DNA of 64,000 nucleotides from DATMQA01 sp035566895 (GCA_035566895.1 DATMQA010000069.1:111335-175334), one strand, 5' to 3'; shown: positions 52,189 through 61,941, counted from the first letter of the stretch. The notes: a model not told the origin generated them from the sequence alone. Translations and numbers: made by a program.

Positions 52189-53448
52189 ATGCGTACCAAA
52201 CCTACCACCATTTTCCTGGCCGAACTCCGGGAGAGCTTCCGCATGGCCATGGGCGCCCTCGCGGGGCACAAGCTGCGCTCGGCCCTCACGCTGGTGGGCG
52301 TGCTGGTCGGGGTTTTTTCGATCATCGTTGCGATGACGGCAATGCGCGTCTTGCAGCATGACGTCGAGACCGAAATGAGCGGACTTGGCACCCAGACCTT
52401 CATGGTTAGCAAATGGCCGGGCGTCTATTTCGGCGGCCACGAGGGGCTGGAGAAGTTTTGGCGCCGGAAAAACATCGATCTGGCCCAAGGCCTGCAGCTC
52501 CAGGAAAAAGCCACCCTTGCGCGCAATGTCGGCCTGGAGACGTCCTTTTGGGGGGGCCAGGTCGAGACTCGCTACAAAAAAACCTCTCCTAACGTGCAAC
52601 TCTTAGGGGAAACCCCGGGCAGCTTTCCCGCGCGGAACTGGAGCTTGCGCGAAGGCCGCCTGCTGGTAGATGTCGATGTCGACGGCTGTCGAGAGGTATG
52701 CGTGCTGGGTGACGGCCTGGCCAAAACCGTTTTTCCCCATTCGTCGCCCCTGGGCGAACCGTTGAAGATCAACGGTATCAACTATATGGTCGTGGGCGTC
52801 CTCGAGCCCAAAGGCGGCTCGCTTAACGGCGACCAGGACAACTTCGCCATCGTGCCGGTCACCACCGGGTTGAACCGCTTCGGCCGCTGGCGCAGCCTGA
52901 GCATCCTGGTCCAGTCGCGCGACCAGGCCGGTTACGACGACACCCTCGAGCAGGCGCGCGGCGCCCTGCGCGCCATTCGCAAAGTCCCGCCAGGCAAGGA
53001 AGATGATTTCGAGATTTTTTCGAATGACTCGATGATCGCCCAGTTTAATTCGTTCACGTTCGCGGTGCGGGTCGGGGTGACAGCCGTCAGTTCGATCTCT
53101 TTGCTGGCGGCCGGCATCGGCATCATGAACATCATGCTCGTCTCAGTGACGGAACGGACCCGCGAGATCGGCATCCGCCGCGCCGTGGGCGCCAAGAAGC
53201 GGAGCATCATGACCCAGTTCATCATGGAAGCCATTGTGATTTGTGAAGTCGGCGGGCTCATCGGCGTCGTGCTGGGCATTCTGGGTGGCAATGCCACCGC
53301 ATACTTTTTGAAGCTGGCGCCGGTCGTTCCAGTGGACTGGGTGGTGATTGGCCTGGTGATCTGCTCGATTGTGGGAATCGTTTTCGGGACCTACCCGGCC
53401 TACAAAGCGGCCAACCTCGACCCGATCGAGTCGCTCAGGTACGAATAA
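52189..53448 (+). CDS. MacB/FtsX-type ABC transporter permease, second copy
   Basis: The 419-residue protein has the same layout as the permease at 50333: an N-terminal helix (LRSALTLVGVLVGVFSIIVA), a MacB_PCD domain, and FtsX helices with GIGIMNIMLVSVTERTREIG and FGTYPAYKAANLDPIESLR at the end. The two copies are divergent in sequence and probably form a heterodimer with the shared ATPase. Start ATG 52189 is two bases past the right word array, so its ribosome-binding site would lie in the repeat. Confidence 0.9.
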   Translation: MRTKPTTIFLAELRESFRMAMGALAGHKLRSALTLVGVLVGVFSIIVAMTAMRVLQHDVETEMSGLGTQTFMVSKWPGVYFGGHEGLEKFWRRKNIDLAQGLQLQEKATLARNVGLETSFWGGQVETRYKKTSPNVQLLGETPGSFPARNWSLREGRLLVDVDVDGCREVCVLGDGLAKTVFPHSSPLGEPLKINGINYMVVGVLEPKGGSLNGDQDNFAIVPVTTGLNRFGRWRSLSILVQSRDQAGYDDTLEQARGALRAIRKVPPGKEDDFEIFSNDSMIAQFNSFTFAVRVGVTAVSSISLLAAGIGIMNIMLVSVTERTREIGIRRAVGAKKRSIMTQFIMEAIVICEVGGLIGVVLGILGGNATAYFLKLAPVVPVDWVVIGLVICSIVGIVFGTYPAYKAANLDPIESLRYE

Positions 53449-53483
53449 GTAGAGGCAGCCAGGATGGCCGCCTCCACGTTCAT

Positions 53484-56400
53484 TCAGTCCTCCGCGAACA
53501 AGTAATCCAAATCCGTCTTGGACAAACTGCGGGCAAAGCCTTCCTCGCCCAGCACGTCGGCAATCGTCTGCGCTTTGCTTTGCTGGAGTTCCCAAATCTT
53601 CTCTTCGACCGTGCCCGGGGCGATGAGGCGGTAAGCGTTGACGGTGTGGGTCTGGCCGATGCGGTGGGAGCGGTCGATGGCCTGGGCCTCAACCGCCGGG
53701 TTCCACCAGGGATCGTAGAGCACGACATAGCTGGCGGTAGTCAGGTTCAAACCGGTGCCTGCGGCGCGCAAGCTCAGCAGGAAAACCGACGCGTTGGTGT
53801 CGTTCTGGAAATTGTTGACCACTTCCTGGCGGTTCTTGGTCTGGCCGGTGAGGATATGCGTGGCGATCTGGCGCTGGCGGCATTCCTGCTCAAGCAACTC
53901 GAGCATCTGCACGAATTGGCTGAAGAGCAGCACCTTCTGGCCTTCGGCCAGGAGCGAGTCGAGCAGTTCAAACAGGGTTTCGGTTTTGCCGGAGACAGCA
54001 TCGCTGCCGACGAGCTTGGGATGGCAGCAAATCTGGCGCAGGCGCGTGAGAGCCGCCAGGACATGAATCTTGCTCTTATTAAGGCCCTTCTCCGCCACGG
54101 TCTTCATCACCTGCTCCCGGCTGCGGCGCAATTCGGCCAGGTAGAGTTTGCGCTGCTCTTCGTCCAGGTCGCAATCGCGGCGTTGTTCAATGCGGTCGGG
54201 CAAGTCTTTGGCGACGTGTTTCTTAAGCCGGCGCAGCAGCAACGGGCGGAGCTTGGCGGACAGGTGCCGGCGGGCAATTCGCTGGGCCGATTCGGCATTT
54301 TCGCCGCGGGGCTCGTAAGTCTCGGCGAACTGCTCCTGATTACCAAGGTAGCCGGGCTGGATGAAATCTGTGATGCTCCACAAATCGAGGAGGCGGTTTT
54401 CCAACGGGGTGCCGGTGAGTGCCAGCCGGTGCTCGGATTTTAACTGCTTGACCGATTGCGTCACCTGAGCCCCGGGGTTTTTGATGAACTGCGCCTCGTC
54501 CAGGATCACGGTGCGGAAGGCGAATTTCTGCAAGGCTTCCAGGTCGCGCCGCAGCAACGCATAATTCGTGACGATCAAGTCGTGCTGCGGAATCTGCTTG
54601 CGTAGATTGTGCCGGGCGGCCCCACTTTCAAGGACCAGAACTTTCATCTGGGGCGTGAACCGGTTGGCCTCGCGCCGCCAATTGTGCAGAACCGACGCGG
54701 GGCAGATGACGAGCGAGGGCTTGGGGTCCTTGCCATTTCGCTCTTTGAGCCAAGCCAGCCAAGCCAGCGTCTGAAGCGTTTTGCCCAGCCCCATATCGTC
54801 GGCCAGGATGCCCCCCAGCCGAATCTGGGTCAGATGACAAAGGAAATCAAAGCCCTCTTTCTGGTAAGGTCGCATCTCTGCCTGCACCTGCGTTGGCAAA
54901 CCTGTGGCGGGGACGCCCTTAAAGTCTTTAAGGCGCTCGCGCAAGGCCTTGGCTTGCGCCGAATCGCGGAAACGTTGCAACCCGGCTTCATCCAGGTGGG
55001 CGACCTGCTCCAGCCCGATTTTCTGTGCCACCGGCACCAGCCCGTCCACGCCCATATCGGCCATGGCTTCGTGCGCGGATTGGACCGCGGCCGAGTCCAA
55101 TTCGACCCAGCCGGCGTCAGGCAATTTGACAAAACGGCCCGTGGCGGCCTGCAGCCGCTGCAAGTCCGCCGCGCTGAGCTTCAGGCTTTCCTGTTCCCAC
55201 TCCGCTGATACAGCCAGCCAATCGATGCCGCTGCCTTTTACAATAAGCCGGGGGCGGAGCTGGCGCGGCGTCAGGAAAAGCCGGTGAAAGGTGGGGTTGC
55301 CCAGGTAATCTGCCTCCTGCGGGCGGTCGGCCCAGGCGTGGGCGAGGGCGCTCAGGAAGGCTTCATTGGCATCACCCACCCACAAGCCGGGTTCGGGCGT
55401 AAACCAATCGAGTTGGCGCAACCAGAGTGTCGCCGGTTCCAGGCGCGGGTCGTCGAGAATCTCGGGCTTGTCGTTCGGACGCGTTTTAGCGTCCTGCGTT
55501 TGCCACTCGTGACCGTTCCAGAGCCAAATACTGTGGTCGTGCTGGCTTTTGGCCAGCAATCGCAAGCGAACGGTTTCGTCGAGCAACTCGAAAACAAATT
55601 GCGGCCTGGCCGGGTGGGCGACGCAGAGCTGCTCCCAATCAACGCCGTGATTGGACTGGCTCCGGCGCAAGTGCGTCAGGAGCCGATGGCTTAACTTGCG
55701 CACAGGAACCGCTGGTCGGTCTAGCCAATGCTGCAGCAACTGGGGCGGTGGCGCGTTCCGGAGCAGGTAAAAAGTTTGTCCGGCCAGCACAAGGGGCGGC
55801 CGCTGGTTGAAGAACTGCAATTCGGCCAGGTCATGGCTTTGGCCGCCGGGAACACTGAGACGATGAGTAAAGGCCAGCTCGTCGTCCCGGCTGGCCAGGT
55901 GCGGCAGCAATTCAGCGACCTGGCCATGGAAGGATAACGTTCGGGCCGCGGCAGCTTTGCCTGGAGGAGCGCAGAGATCCAAATCCGGGGAGTTGTCGGT
56001 GTGTTGTGCCGAGGTTGAGCCATGCACGCCGTTTGTCCTCGAGGCCAGTTCCAGGCGGGAGGTGTGGCCCCATCGCGCCAGCCAATGAAGCAGTTCCAAA
56101 TCCGATAATACCACCGCCGTTTCCCGGTCCGCTGCTGTTAGCTCTTGCTCCTGGAGCTCCAGCCTCTGCTCGCGGGCTTCAGCCAACCATTGAATGAATT
56201 CCCAATCTTCCGGCGCAAACAGTTCCTGCTCGTGAGCGGCGCGCGTGGTCAACTCGACCAACTCTTCAGGCGTCTTGACTCGTTCGCCCGTACGGGGCCG
56301 CATCAGGTGAAACTGAACGGCCAGGCGATATCGGGCCGGATGTTGCTCGTCTGGTTGTGGGTGACAAAGGACGCGGAGCGAGGCCCGGGGGGTATCGAGG

Positions 56401-56870
56401 TGGACCGGTCGCGACGGGAGCAGCCACGCTTCGAGATGTTGGACCAATTGCCGTTCTTGGGTGGCTTGTTCAACCTGGTCAAAGCGAGCCAGATTGCCAT
56501 AGGGGGCCAACTCGGTCGGCAACGAGCGTTTGGCCCGCAGGAACAGGAAAGCGACTTCCTCCAGCCGCGCTTTGCCCTGGGCGTTGAGCAGGTTTGGCCA
56601 CCAGTCCGTGCTGGGGAAATCCTTGCGGGAAAGCGAGAGCTTCTCGAAATAATCCTCCAGCAACAGCCAGGCGCGCTGCGAATCGGCGCAAGTGGCGAAG
56701 CTCTTCAACAAATCCTCCCGTTGCACCACCGCGGCTTTCGAGTCGGATAGCTCCCGGCGCAGGTCTGCCAAGGCGCCGTAGGTTTTGGAAAGTACGTTGT
56801 GATGGGCGTCGTATTTGGACGCCTGGGCCGAACGTGAACCGTTCCCATTTCTTAATAGGACTCTTGCCAT
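53484..56870 (-). CDS. SNF2-family helicase/ATPase
   Basis: The 1128-residue protein has a poorly conserved N-terminal half (about 1-640) and a C-terminal Swi2/Snf2 motor: ADDMGLGKTLQTL, TNYALLRRD, DEAQ box in VILDEAQFIKN, LTGTPLENRLLDLWS, then LLFSQFVQMLELLE, LRAAGTGLNLT and DRSHRIGQTHTV. Such proteins move along DNA and remodel protein-DNA complexes. It is alone on the minus strand between convergent permease and lpxD; no defence partner is near, so a general role is preferred. Confidence 0.9.
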   Translation of the reverse strand: MARVLLRNGNGSRSAQASKYDAHHNVLSKTYGALADLRRELSDSKAAVVQREDLLKSFATCADSQRAWLLLEDYFEKLSLSRKDFPSTDWWPNLLNAQGKARLEEVAFLFLRAKRSLPTELAPYGNLARFDQVEQATQERQLVQHLEAWLLPSRPVHLDTPRASLRVLCHPQPDEQHPARYRLAVQFHLMRPRTGERVKTPEELVELTTRAAHEQELFAPEDWEFIQWLAEAREQRLELQEQELTAADRETAVVLSDLELLHWLARWGHTSRLELASRTNGVHGSTSAQHTDNSPDLDLCAPPGKAAAARTLSFHGQVAELLPHLASRDDELAFTHRLSVPGGQSHDLAELQFFNQRPPLVLAGQTFYLLRNAPPPQLLQHWLDRPAVPVRKLSHRLLTHLRRSQSNHGVDWEQLCVAHPARPQFVFELLDETVRLRLLAKSQHDHSIWLWNGHEWQTQDAKTRPNDKPEILDDPRLEPATLWLRQLDWFTPEPGLWVGDANEAFLSALAHAWADRPQEADYLGNPTFHRLFLTPRQLRPRLIVKGSGIDWLAVSAEWEQESLKLSAADLQRLQAATGRFVKLPDAGWVELDSAAVQSAHEAMADMGVDGLVPVAQKIGLEQVAHLDEAGLQRFRDSAQAKALRERLKDFKGVPATGLPTQVQAEMRPYQKEGFDFLCHLTQIRLGGILADDMGLGKTLQTLAWLAWLKERNGKDPKPSLVICPASVLHNWRREANRFTPQMKVLVLESGAARHNLRKQIPQHDLIVTNYALLRRDLEALQKFAFRTVILDEAQFIKNPGAQVTQSVKQLKSEHRLALTGTPLENRLLDLWSITDFIQPGYLGNQEQFAETYEPRGENAESAQRIARRHLSAKLRPLLLRRLKKHVAKDLPDRIEQRRDCDLDEEQRKLYLAELRRSREQVMKTVAEKGLNKSKIHVLAALTRLRQICCHPKLVGSDAVSGKTETLFELLDSLLAEGQKVLLFSQFVQMLELLEQECRQRQIATHILTGQTKNRQEVVNNFQNDTNASVFLLSLRAAGTGLNLTTASYVVLYDPWWNPAVEAQAIDRSHRIGQTHTVNAYRLIAPGTVEEKIWELQQSKAQTIADVLGEEGFARSLSKTDLDYLFAED

Positions 56871-57008
56871 CTGACTAAACCAGCAGCCTGAATGAACCGT
56901 GTATAGGTTCTATTATCTCGACATAGAAGGCCCGGTTTGGTCAATAGAAATGTAAAAGAATTTTGCACGACATTGCGGGCGGGTTTCCCGGGTAAAGGGG
57001 TTGAGGCG

Positions 57009-57082
57009 TTGAAACGTGATGCGTAACGCGCGAACACCCAAAGCGTTCATTCACATTTCACGTTTCATGCATCGCGTTTCAG
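57009..57082. repeat. GTGAAACGT-word hairpin at the lpxD 3' end
   Basis: Left arm GAAACGTGATGCGTAACGCG (57010-57029) and right arm CATTTCACGTTTCATGCATC (57053-57072) are near-complementary. The right arm runs into lpxD; its last codons (KRDA, stop) are repeat sequence. Confidence 0.75.
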
Positions 57083-58111
57083 ATCCTCCGGCTCTTCGGG
57101 TTGTAGGCCCAGCTTGGTTTCCAACTCTCTGACGCGCCGTATCAGGTCGGGCAATTTTTCAACGGCGATCATCTGCCGTTTGCTCTGGCGGTCAGGCCGC
57201 GCGGGAGCGCCCATCCATTTCTCGCCATCCGGGATGTTGTTCATCACACCGGCCTGCGCGACCACCGAGGCGCGGTTTCCGATTTTGAGGTGGCCGGCCA
57301 CACCGACCTGGCCGGCGAGGATGACGTAATTGCCCAGTTTGGTGCTGCCGGCGATACCCACTTGCGAAATGAGGAGCGAATGTTCGCCGATAATCACGTT
57401 GTGGCCGATTTGCACGAGGTTATCGATCTTGGTGCCACGACCGATGATCGTCGGGCCAAGCGCGCCGCGGTCAATCGACACATTAGCGCCGATCTCAACG
57501 TCCTCTCGAATAATCACGTTCCCGATCTGCGGCACCTTGAGATGGACACCGGCATCCAGCACGTAGCCAAAACCATCTGAGCCAATGACCGTTCCGGAAT
57601 GAATTCGGACTCGATCCCCAAGCTCAGTGCTCGGATAAAGAGTGACGTTGGGGAACAAGTGAACTTCCTCCCCAAGCTGGCAATGCGCGCCGACGTGGTT
57701 TCCGCCTTCCAGCACGGAGCGCGCGCCGATGCGTACCTGCTCGCCCAGCACACAATAGGGCCCGACGTAAGCCCCGGCAGCAACTTGGGCGCTGGAAGGC
57801 ACGATGGCGGTCGGATGGATCCCGGGCCTGAAAACGGGGTCAGGGAAAAAAAGCCGAAGAACCTTTGCGAAGCCCACCCGCGCATGGGTGACACGAATCA
57901 AAGTTTTCTGGCTCGAACTGAAGGGGCCGTCGATGAGGATCGCCGAAGCCGCGCTTTGCTCCGCCCGGGTGAAGTAATTCTCGTTTTCGGCGAAGGTTAG
58001 GTCGCCCTGCCGGGCACGATCCGCAGGAGCGAACCCTGTAAGGCGCAAGTTAGGGTCGCCCGCGACCTCGCCTCCGAGGTGTTGGGCAATTTCAGCAGCG
58101 GTAAAAGGCAT
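57065..58111 (-). CDS. lpxD: UDP-3-O-acylglucosamine N-acyltransferase
   Basis: LpxD adds the N-linked acyl chain to UDP-3-O-acyl-glucosamine in lipid A synthesis. The 348-residue protein has the N-terminal uridine-binding domain (EIAQHLGGEVAGDPNLRL, DLTFAEN), a left-handed beta-helix of hexapeptide repeats (about 100-300) with the catalytic His region DNLVQIGHNVIIGEHSLLISQ (quoted in two parts in family work), and GVAGHLKIGNRASVVAQAGV. A C-terminal helix (LIRRVRELETKLG) closes it. It shows the cell has a lipid A-type outer membrane. No other lpx gene is adjacent. Confidence 0.95.
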   Translation of the reverse strand: MPFTAAEIAQHLGGEVAGDPNLRLTGFAPADRARQGDLTFAENENYFTRAEQSAASAILIDGPFSSSQKTLIRVTHARVGFAKVLRLFFPDPVFRPGIHPTAIVPSSAQVAAGAYVGPYCVLGEQVRIGARSVLEGGNHVGAHCQLGEEVHLFPNVTLYPSTELGDRVRIHSGTVIGSDGFGYVLDAGVHLKVPQIGNVIIREDVEIGANVSIDRGALGPTIIGRGTKIDNLVQIGHNVIIGEHSLLISQVGIAGSTKLGNYVILAGQVGVAGHLKIGNRASVVAQAGVMNNIPDGEKWMGAPARPDRQSKRQMIAVEKLPDLIRRVRELETKLGLQPEEPEDLKRDA

Positions 58112-58256
58112 AATTCAAGTGGGTATCCATAAGGCAACCAAAGTCCCGGTTGACTTGCGCAATAGCGCTCACTATAAAGGCGGCGGGACCTAATTCAATC
58201 CCAACTTTGATTTAGTCGCAGAAACGAAACACGCAACAGCAACCGGAGATTCCACT

Positions 58257-59447
58257 ATGTCCAAAGCACCCCTCAATGTTGGTTTGGTGGGCGGAGGCAA
58301 AGGTGCCTTCATTGTTCAGCCGCATCAGAAAGCGATCCATTTTGATGGCACGCGCCGCGTCACCGCTGCTGCCCTGTTTCCTGATCCCAAAATCGCCTTG
58401 GAAGAAGCCGCCAATTGGCCCTACCCAATCAAAGGTTACGGCTCCTATGATGAGATGATTGCGGCCAACGCCAGCACTAACGGCGAGGCGAAACTGGACT
58501 ACATCGTCATTGTGACGCCCAACCATGTGCACTATGACCCGGCCATGAAGGCCCTCAAAGCGGGCATCGCTGTTTTCTGTGAGAAGCCGCTGTGCCTGAA
58601 CCTGCAGGAAGCCGACGACCTGGTCAAAGCCGTCCGCAACTACAATGTCCCGTTCGGGGTCGCCCACACGTATCTTGGCCATTGGACCAGCCGGCTGTCG
58701 CGCTATATTGTCCGCGCCGGGTTGCTGGGCGACATCCGGTGGGTCGATTCCTATTATCTCCAGGGTTGGCTCGCTACCAAGCTCGAAGCCACCGGCCAGA
58801 TGCAGGCCGCCTGGCGTACCAATCCCAAACTGGCTGGCGGGTCGGGCTGCGGCGGCGATATCGGCACTCATGCCCTGATGCAACTGCGCTATGTCACAGG
58901 CCTTGAGGTCACGGAATTGTCCGGCCAATTTGAGGCCTTTGTTGAGGGCCGTGTGCTCGACGATCACTTCACGGTCTATTGCAAGCTCAGCAACGGTGGC
59001 AAGGCCCTGGTCCGCGCTTCGCAGATCTCGATTGGACACAAAAACGACCTCGGCCTCGAAGTCGCTGGTACCAAGGGCACGTTGCGCTGGCGGCAGGAAG
59101 AACCCGAATCCATCACTATCCATTTGGCCAACCAGCCCGACCGTGTCTATTGGCGTGGCGCGGTCACCCCTGGGGACGGTTTCCTGCCCAAAGAGATGCC
59201 TGCCGACCTGATGGCCGAGCCTACAGTTCCGGCGGGCCACCCGGAGGCGTTCCACGACGCTTACGCCCGGCTGCACCGCTGCTTCGAAGCCGACGTGCGC
59301 AAGTGGAGAGCCGGCGAAGCCTTCAAATGCGACGGCTCCAAATACGCCAACGTCGAAGACGGGTGGAAAGGCATCGCCTTCATCGAGACCGCCGTCAAAA
59401 GTAACCAGAACAAAGGCGCCTGGACCGCCATGCCCAAGCCGAGCTGA
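58257..59447 (+). CDS. Gfo/Idh/MocA-family oxidoreductase
   Basis: The 396-residue protein has an N-terminal Rossmann fold (NVGLVGGGKGAFI), the EKPLCLNLQEADDLV motif with the lysine of this family, and a C-terminal alpha/beta domain with the His-rich GGDIGTHALMQL. Members oxidise or reduce sugars and inositols with NAD(P). The substrate is not known; many Verrucomicrobia copies are thought to act on sugars. A long antisense frame (58212-59720) is a shadow. It is followed by an alpha/beta hydrolase. Confidence 0.9.
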   Translation: MSKAPLNVGLVGGGKGAFIVQPHQKAIHFDGTRRVTAAALFPDPKIALEEAANWPYPIKGYGSYDEMIAANASTNGEAKLDYIVIVTPNHVHYDPAMKALKAGIAVFCEKPLCLNLQEADDLVKAVRNYNVPFGVAHTYLGHWTSRLSRYIVRAGLLGDIRWVDSYYLQGWLATKLEATGQMQAAWRTNPKLAGGSGCGGDIGTHALMQLRYVTGLEVTELSGQFEAFVEGRVLDDHFTVYCKLSNGGKALVRASQISIGHKNDLGLEVAGTKGTLRWRQEEPESITIHLANQPDRVYWRGAVTPGDGFLPKEMPADLMAEPTVPAGHPEAFHDAYARLHRCFEADVRKWRAGEAFKCDGSKYANVEDGWKGIAFIETAVKSNQNKGAWTAMPKPS

Positions 59448-59538
59448 GCCGGTCATCAGGATTTTATTGCCCGCACGCCCGCACAGACGTGCTCGAAACC
59501 CCTCGACTGAAGCAGTCGAATTGGTTTTGATTTCCGTC

Positions 59539-60444
59539 ATGCATTGGCGCTTCATTTCCATTTTCATTTTGGGCTCAGTGGTGTTTTCGCCCCTCGACGA
59601 CCTGGCTTCTGAGCCGGCTAAAGTCATCGAGCTCTGGAGCGGCGCGGCTCCTGGCGAGAAGGGAGACATCGGCGAGGAGCGGGATATGACCAAGCCAGGC
59701 GATGGCCTGGTCGCGGGCAAAGGGGTGATTCGGCTGGGGAATGTCTCGGAGCCGACGATCGCGCTCTACCGGCCGCCGGCTGCCAAAGATACGGGCGCGG
59801 CAGTCGTGATATGTCCCGGCGGAGGTTACAGTATCCTGGCGATGGACCTGGAAGGAACCGAGGTGTGCGACTGGCTTAATTCGCTCGGCATCACCGGCGT
59901 GCTGCTCAAGTACCGCGTGCCGAAGCGAGCGGGGCTCGAAAAGCATACCGCGGCTTTGCAGGATGCGCAGCGGGCGCTGGGTGTGGTCCGTTTCCACGCA
60001 AAAGAGTGGGGCCTCGACCCGAAACGAATCGGGGTTTTGGGGTTCTCCGCCGGCGGCCACCTCGCTGCGGCGGTCAGCAACAATTACGAACAACGCACCT
60101 ACCCGAAGGTGGATGATGCGGATGCCACGACTTGCCGGCCGGATTTCACGCTGCTGATTTATCCCGCGTACCTGACCGTGAAGGAACAAAACGACAAGAT
60201 TGCCCCTGACTTAAACATTACCTCGAACACACCGCCGACCTTTATCGCCATGGCCGAGGACGATCCGATTCGCATCGAGACAGCGCTGTTTTATGCCGCC
60301 GCGCTGCGGAAGGCGAAAGTCCCGCTCGAACTTCATGTTTATCCGAAGGGAGGACACGGATATGGTTTGAGGCCGACGAAAGACCTGGTAACGACCTGGC
60401 CGCAACGGGCGGCGGAGTGGATGAACCACCTCCCGGTTAACTAA
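59539..60444 (+). CDS. Exported alpha/beta hydrolase (BD-FAE/xylan esterase-like)
   Basis: From ATG 59539 the protein of about 301 residues has a signal-like helix (FISIFILGSVVFSPL), an oxyanion strand VICPGGGYSILA, the nucleophile elbow GFSAGGHLA, the acid in AMAEDDP and His in GGHGYGL. This order fits acetylxylan/feruloyl esterases and other polysaccharide esterases. The frame upstream to 59467 is less likely. The enzyme would act in the periplasm or outside on acylated glycans, in keeping with the GH27 enzyme elsewhere in the window. Confidence 0.87.
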   Translation: MHWRFISIFILGSVVFSPLDDLASEPAKVIELWSGAAPGEKGDIGEERDMTKPGDGLVAGKGVIRLGNVSEPTIALYRPPAAKDTGAAVVICPGGGYSILAMDLEGTEVCDWLNSLGITGVLLKYRVPKRAGLEKHTAALQDAQRALGVVRFHAKEWGLDPKRIGVLGFSAGGHLAAAVSNNYEQRTYPKVDDADATTCRPDFTLLIYPAYLTVKEQNDKIAPDLNITSNTPPTFIAMAEDDPIRIETALFYAAALRKAKVPLELHVYPKGGHGYGLRPTKDLVTTWPQRAAEWMNHLPVN

Positions 60445-60447
60445 TTG

Positions 60448-60551
60448 CAAGGTTGCACGATTACAAAGGTACCTGGGCGAGCCGTTGTGGTGCGCACGCA
60501 TATTTTAGGCCTTTTTCCCCTTGTAACCATGTAACATTGCAACAATGTAAC
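60448..60551. repeat. TGTAAC-word inverted array between convergent genes
   Basis: Left arm ATTGCAAGGTTGCACGATTA (60446-60465) and AAAGG face right arm CCTTGTAACCATGTAACATT and GCAACAATGTAAC (60520-60551). They lie between two convergent genes, where a bidirectional terminator would be expected. Confidence 0.6.
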
Positions 60552-60562
60552 TTCCGTTATCG

Positions 60563-61681
60563 TCACCACGGCTTTCTCTCGTTCATCGCCCCGACGAGCG
60601 CGCGCTTGACCGCGAGCGGGTCGATGCTTCCGGTTTCGCGGTAGATGACCTTGCCCTCCGGTGAAAGCAACACCGTATAAGGAACTTCGCCTTGCCACTC
60701 GGGAGCGAAAGCATCGATAAGCTTCTCCCGGTCGGCCGAAGCAAAAATAAGGTTTCGGCACGATGCCTGGTTTTTCTTGAGAAACTCGAGCGCGGTCTTC
60801 TCTTCGTCGGGCCGGTTGATCGACACCGTGACCAATTCGAAGTCGCGGTGCCGATACATGCGGTTGATGGTGATGAACTCGTGAAACTCCGCAACGCACG
60901 GCGCGCACCAGGTAGCCCAGAAACTCACCAGGCGGAACTTTCCGGAATCATTCTTGCGCAGCGCTTTGAGCGCGTCCGCATCGGCGGGGGCAACTGAGAC
61001 CGGTTCGGCGGCCAGCTTTTCCAGGTACGCTTTGACCGAGTCAGATTTGCCGGCCCATTTGACGGAGCAGCCGACTACTTTGGTCTTTGTGACGGGCGGT
61101 TCCTGGCCGGCGAGCAGTGCGTCGAGCGCGTCCCGCGCATAATGTTTTTGGACGTGTTGCACCCGCTCCGAATCATCGATGGCGCCGACGTAGCGCAGCT
61201 TGCGTGTGGCATCAAAGATAAACGCGTGGGGTGTGGCCACAGGCCCGTAAGCCTTCGCAACGGCCTCGGTTTCTCCATCGTAGAGGTAGGGAAAATTGAA
61301 CTGCCGGTCGCGGTCGCGGATCTTCATTTCGTCCAACGAGTCACTCAGGTCGGTCCAGCCGAGCTCGTCCAGGCGCACGGATTTGGGGTCGTTCGGCATG
61401 ATGGCCACCACAGCCACGCTTTTTGGTCGGTAGTCCGCCGCAAGCTGCTTGATGCGCTCTTCGTAGTACTGTGCGGTCGGACAATGGTTGCAGGTAAAAA
61501 TGACCAACAGGATTTTTGCCCCGGCAAAATCCTCCAGCGCATAAGTGCGGCCGTCGGTCCCCATCAGACTGAAGGGCTGAGCTGACGAACCTAGCGGGAG
61601 AGTCGCCGGTTCAAACCCGGCCGCGCGGGCGCCGGCGGATAAGGTGAAGGCAACGAGCAGAGCTGACAGGAGCCGGTTCAT
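60563..61681 (-). CDS. Exported protein with two thioredoxin-like domains
   Basis: The 372-residue protein has a signal peptide (ALLVAFTLSAGARA) and two thioredoxin-fold domains. The first (about 25-190; AhpC/TSA-like) has FTCNHCPTA with Cys64/Cys67. The second (about 225-365; TlpA-like) has SFWATWCAPCVAEFHEF. The two CxxC sites suggest a periplasmic thiol-disulfide exchange or peroxide-reducing role, one domain perhaps passing electrons to the other. No membrane electron donor (DsbD-like) is adjacent. Confidence 0.88.
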   Translation of the reverse strand: MNRLLSALLVAFTLSAGARAAGFEPATLPLGSSAQPFSLMGTDGRTYALEDFAGAKILLVIFTCNHCPTAQYYEERIKQLAADYRPKSVAVVAIMPNDPKSVRLDELGWTDLSDSLDEMKIRDRDRQFNFPYLYDGETEAVAKAYGPVATPHAFIFDATRKLRYVGAIDDSERVQHVQKHYARDALDALLAGQEPPVTKTKVVGCSVKWAGKSDSVKAYLEKLAAEPVSVAPADADALKALRKNDSGKFRLVSFWATWCAPCVAEFHEFITINRMYRHRDFELVTVSINRPDEEKTALEFLKKNQASCRNLIFASADREKLIDAFAPEWQGEVPYTVLLSPEGKVIYRETGSIDPLAVKRALVGAMNERKPW

Positions 61682-61732
61682 AGTTGCACCTTACACGCTT
61701 CGAGACCGTAAAGGAAGATACCTCCGCGATTT

Positions 61733-61906
61733 TCAGCGCGCCAGCGACCAGGCGGCACGCGGAGCGGTTGCGGGGCGCCGGGGTTTGGCGCGGGGCATTT
61801 GCGTGATCAAAGGGTCAAAGAACAGTGCCCGGATGGGCACCCCAGGCCTGAACTCTGCCACTCCGCGCATAAAAATGCCTACTACCATTGTAAAGACAAA
61901 CTTCAT
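61733..61906 (-). CDS. Possible small membrane peptide
   Basis: A 57-residue frame from ATG 61906, MKFVFTMVVGIFMRGVAEF at the start and basic at the end, has one possible membrane helix. It lies in the 260 bases between convergently arranged larger genes. It may not be real. Confidence 0.25.
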   Translation of the reverse strand: MKFVFTMVVGIFMRGVAEFRPGVPIRALFFDPLITQMPRAKPRRPATAPRAAWSLAR

Positions 61907-61941
61907 GGTGTAGCTTGGTACAGTTGTTAGATGGGTAGCGA

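Noticed and set aside
53484..56870. SNF2 helicase as part of a defence system such as DISARM
   Set aside because: No methyltransferase, PLD or DUF1998 partner is next to it; its neighbours are an exporter and lpxD.
58212..59720. 502-residue minus-strand ORF
   Set aside because: It lies wholly antisense to the Gfo/Idh/MocA gene, whose motifs are clear; the long frame is a codon-bias shadow.
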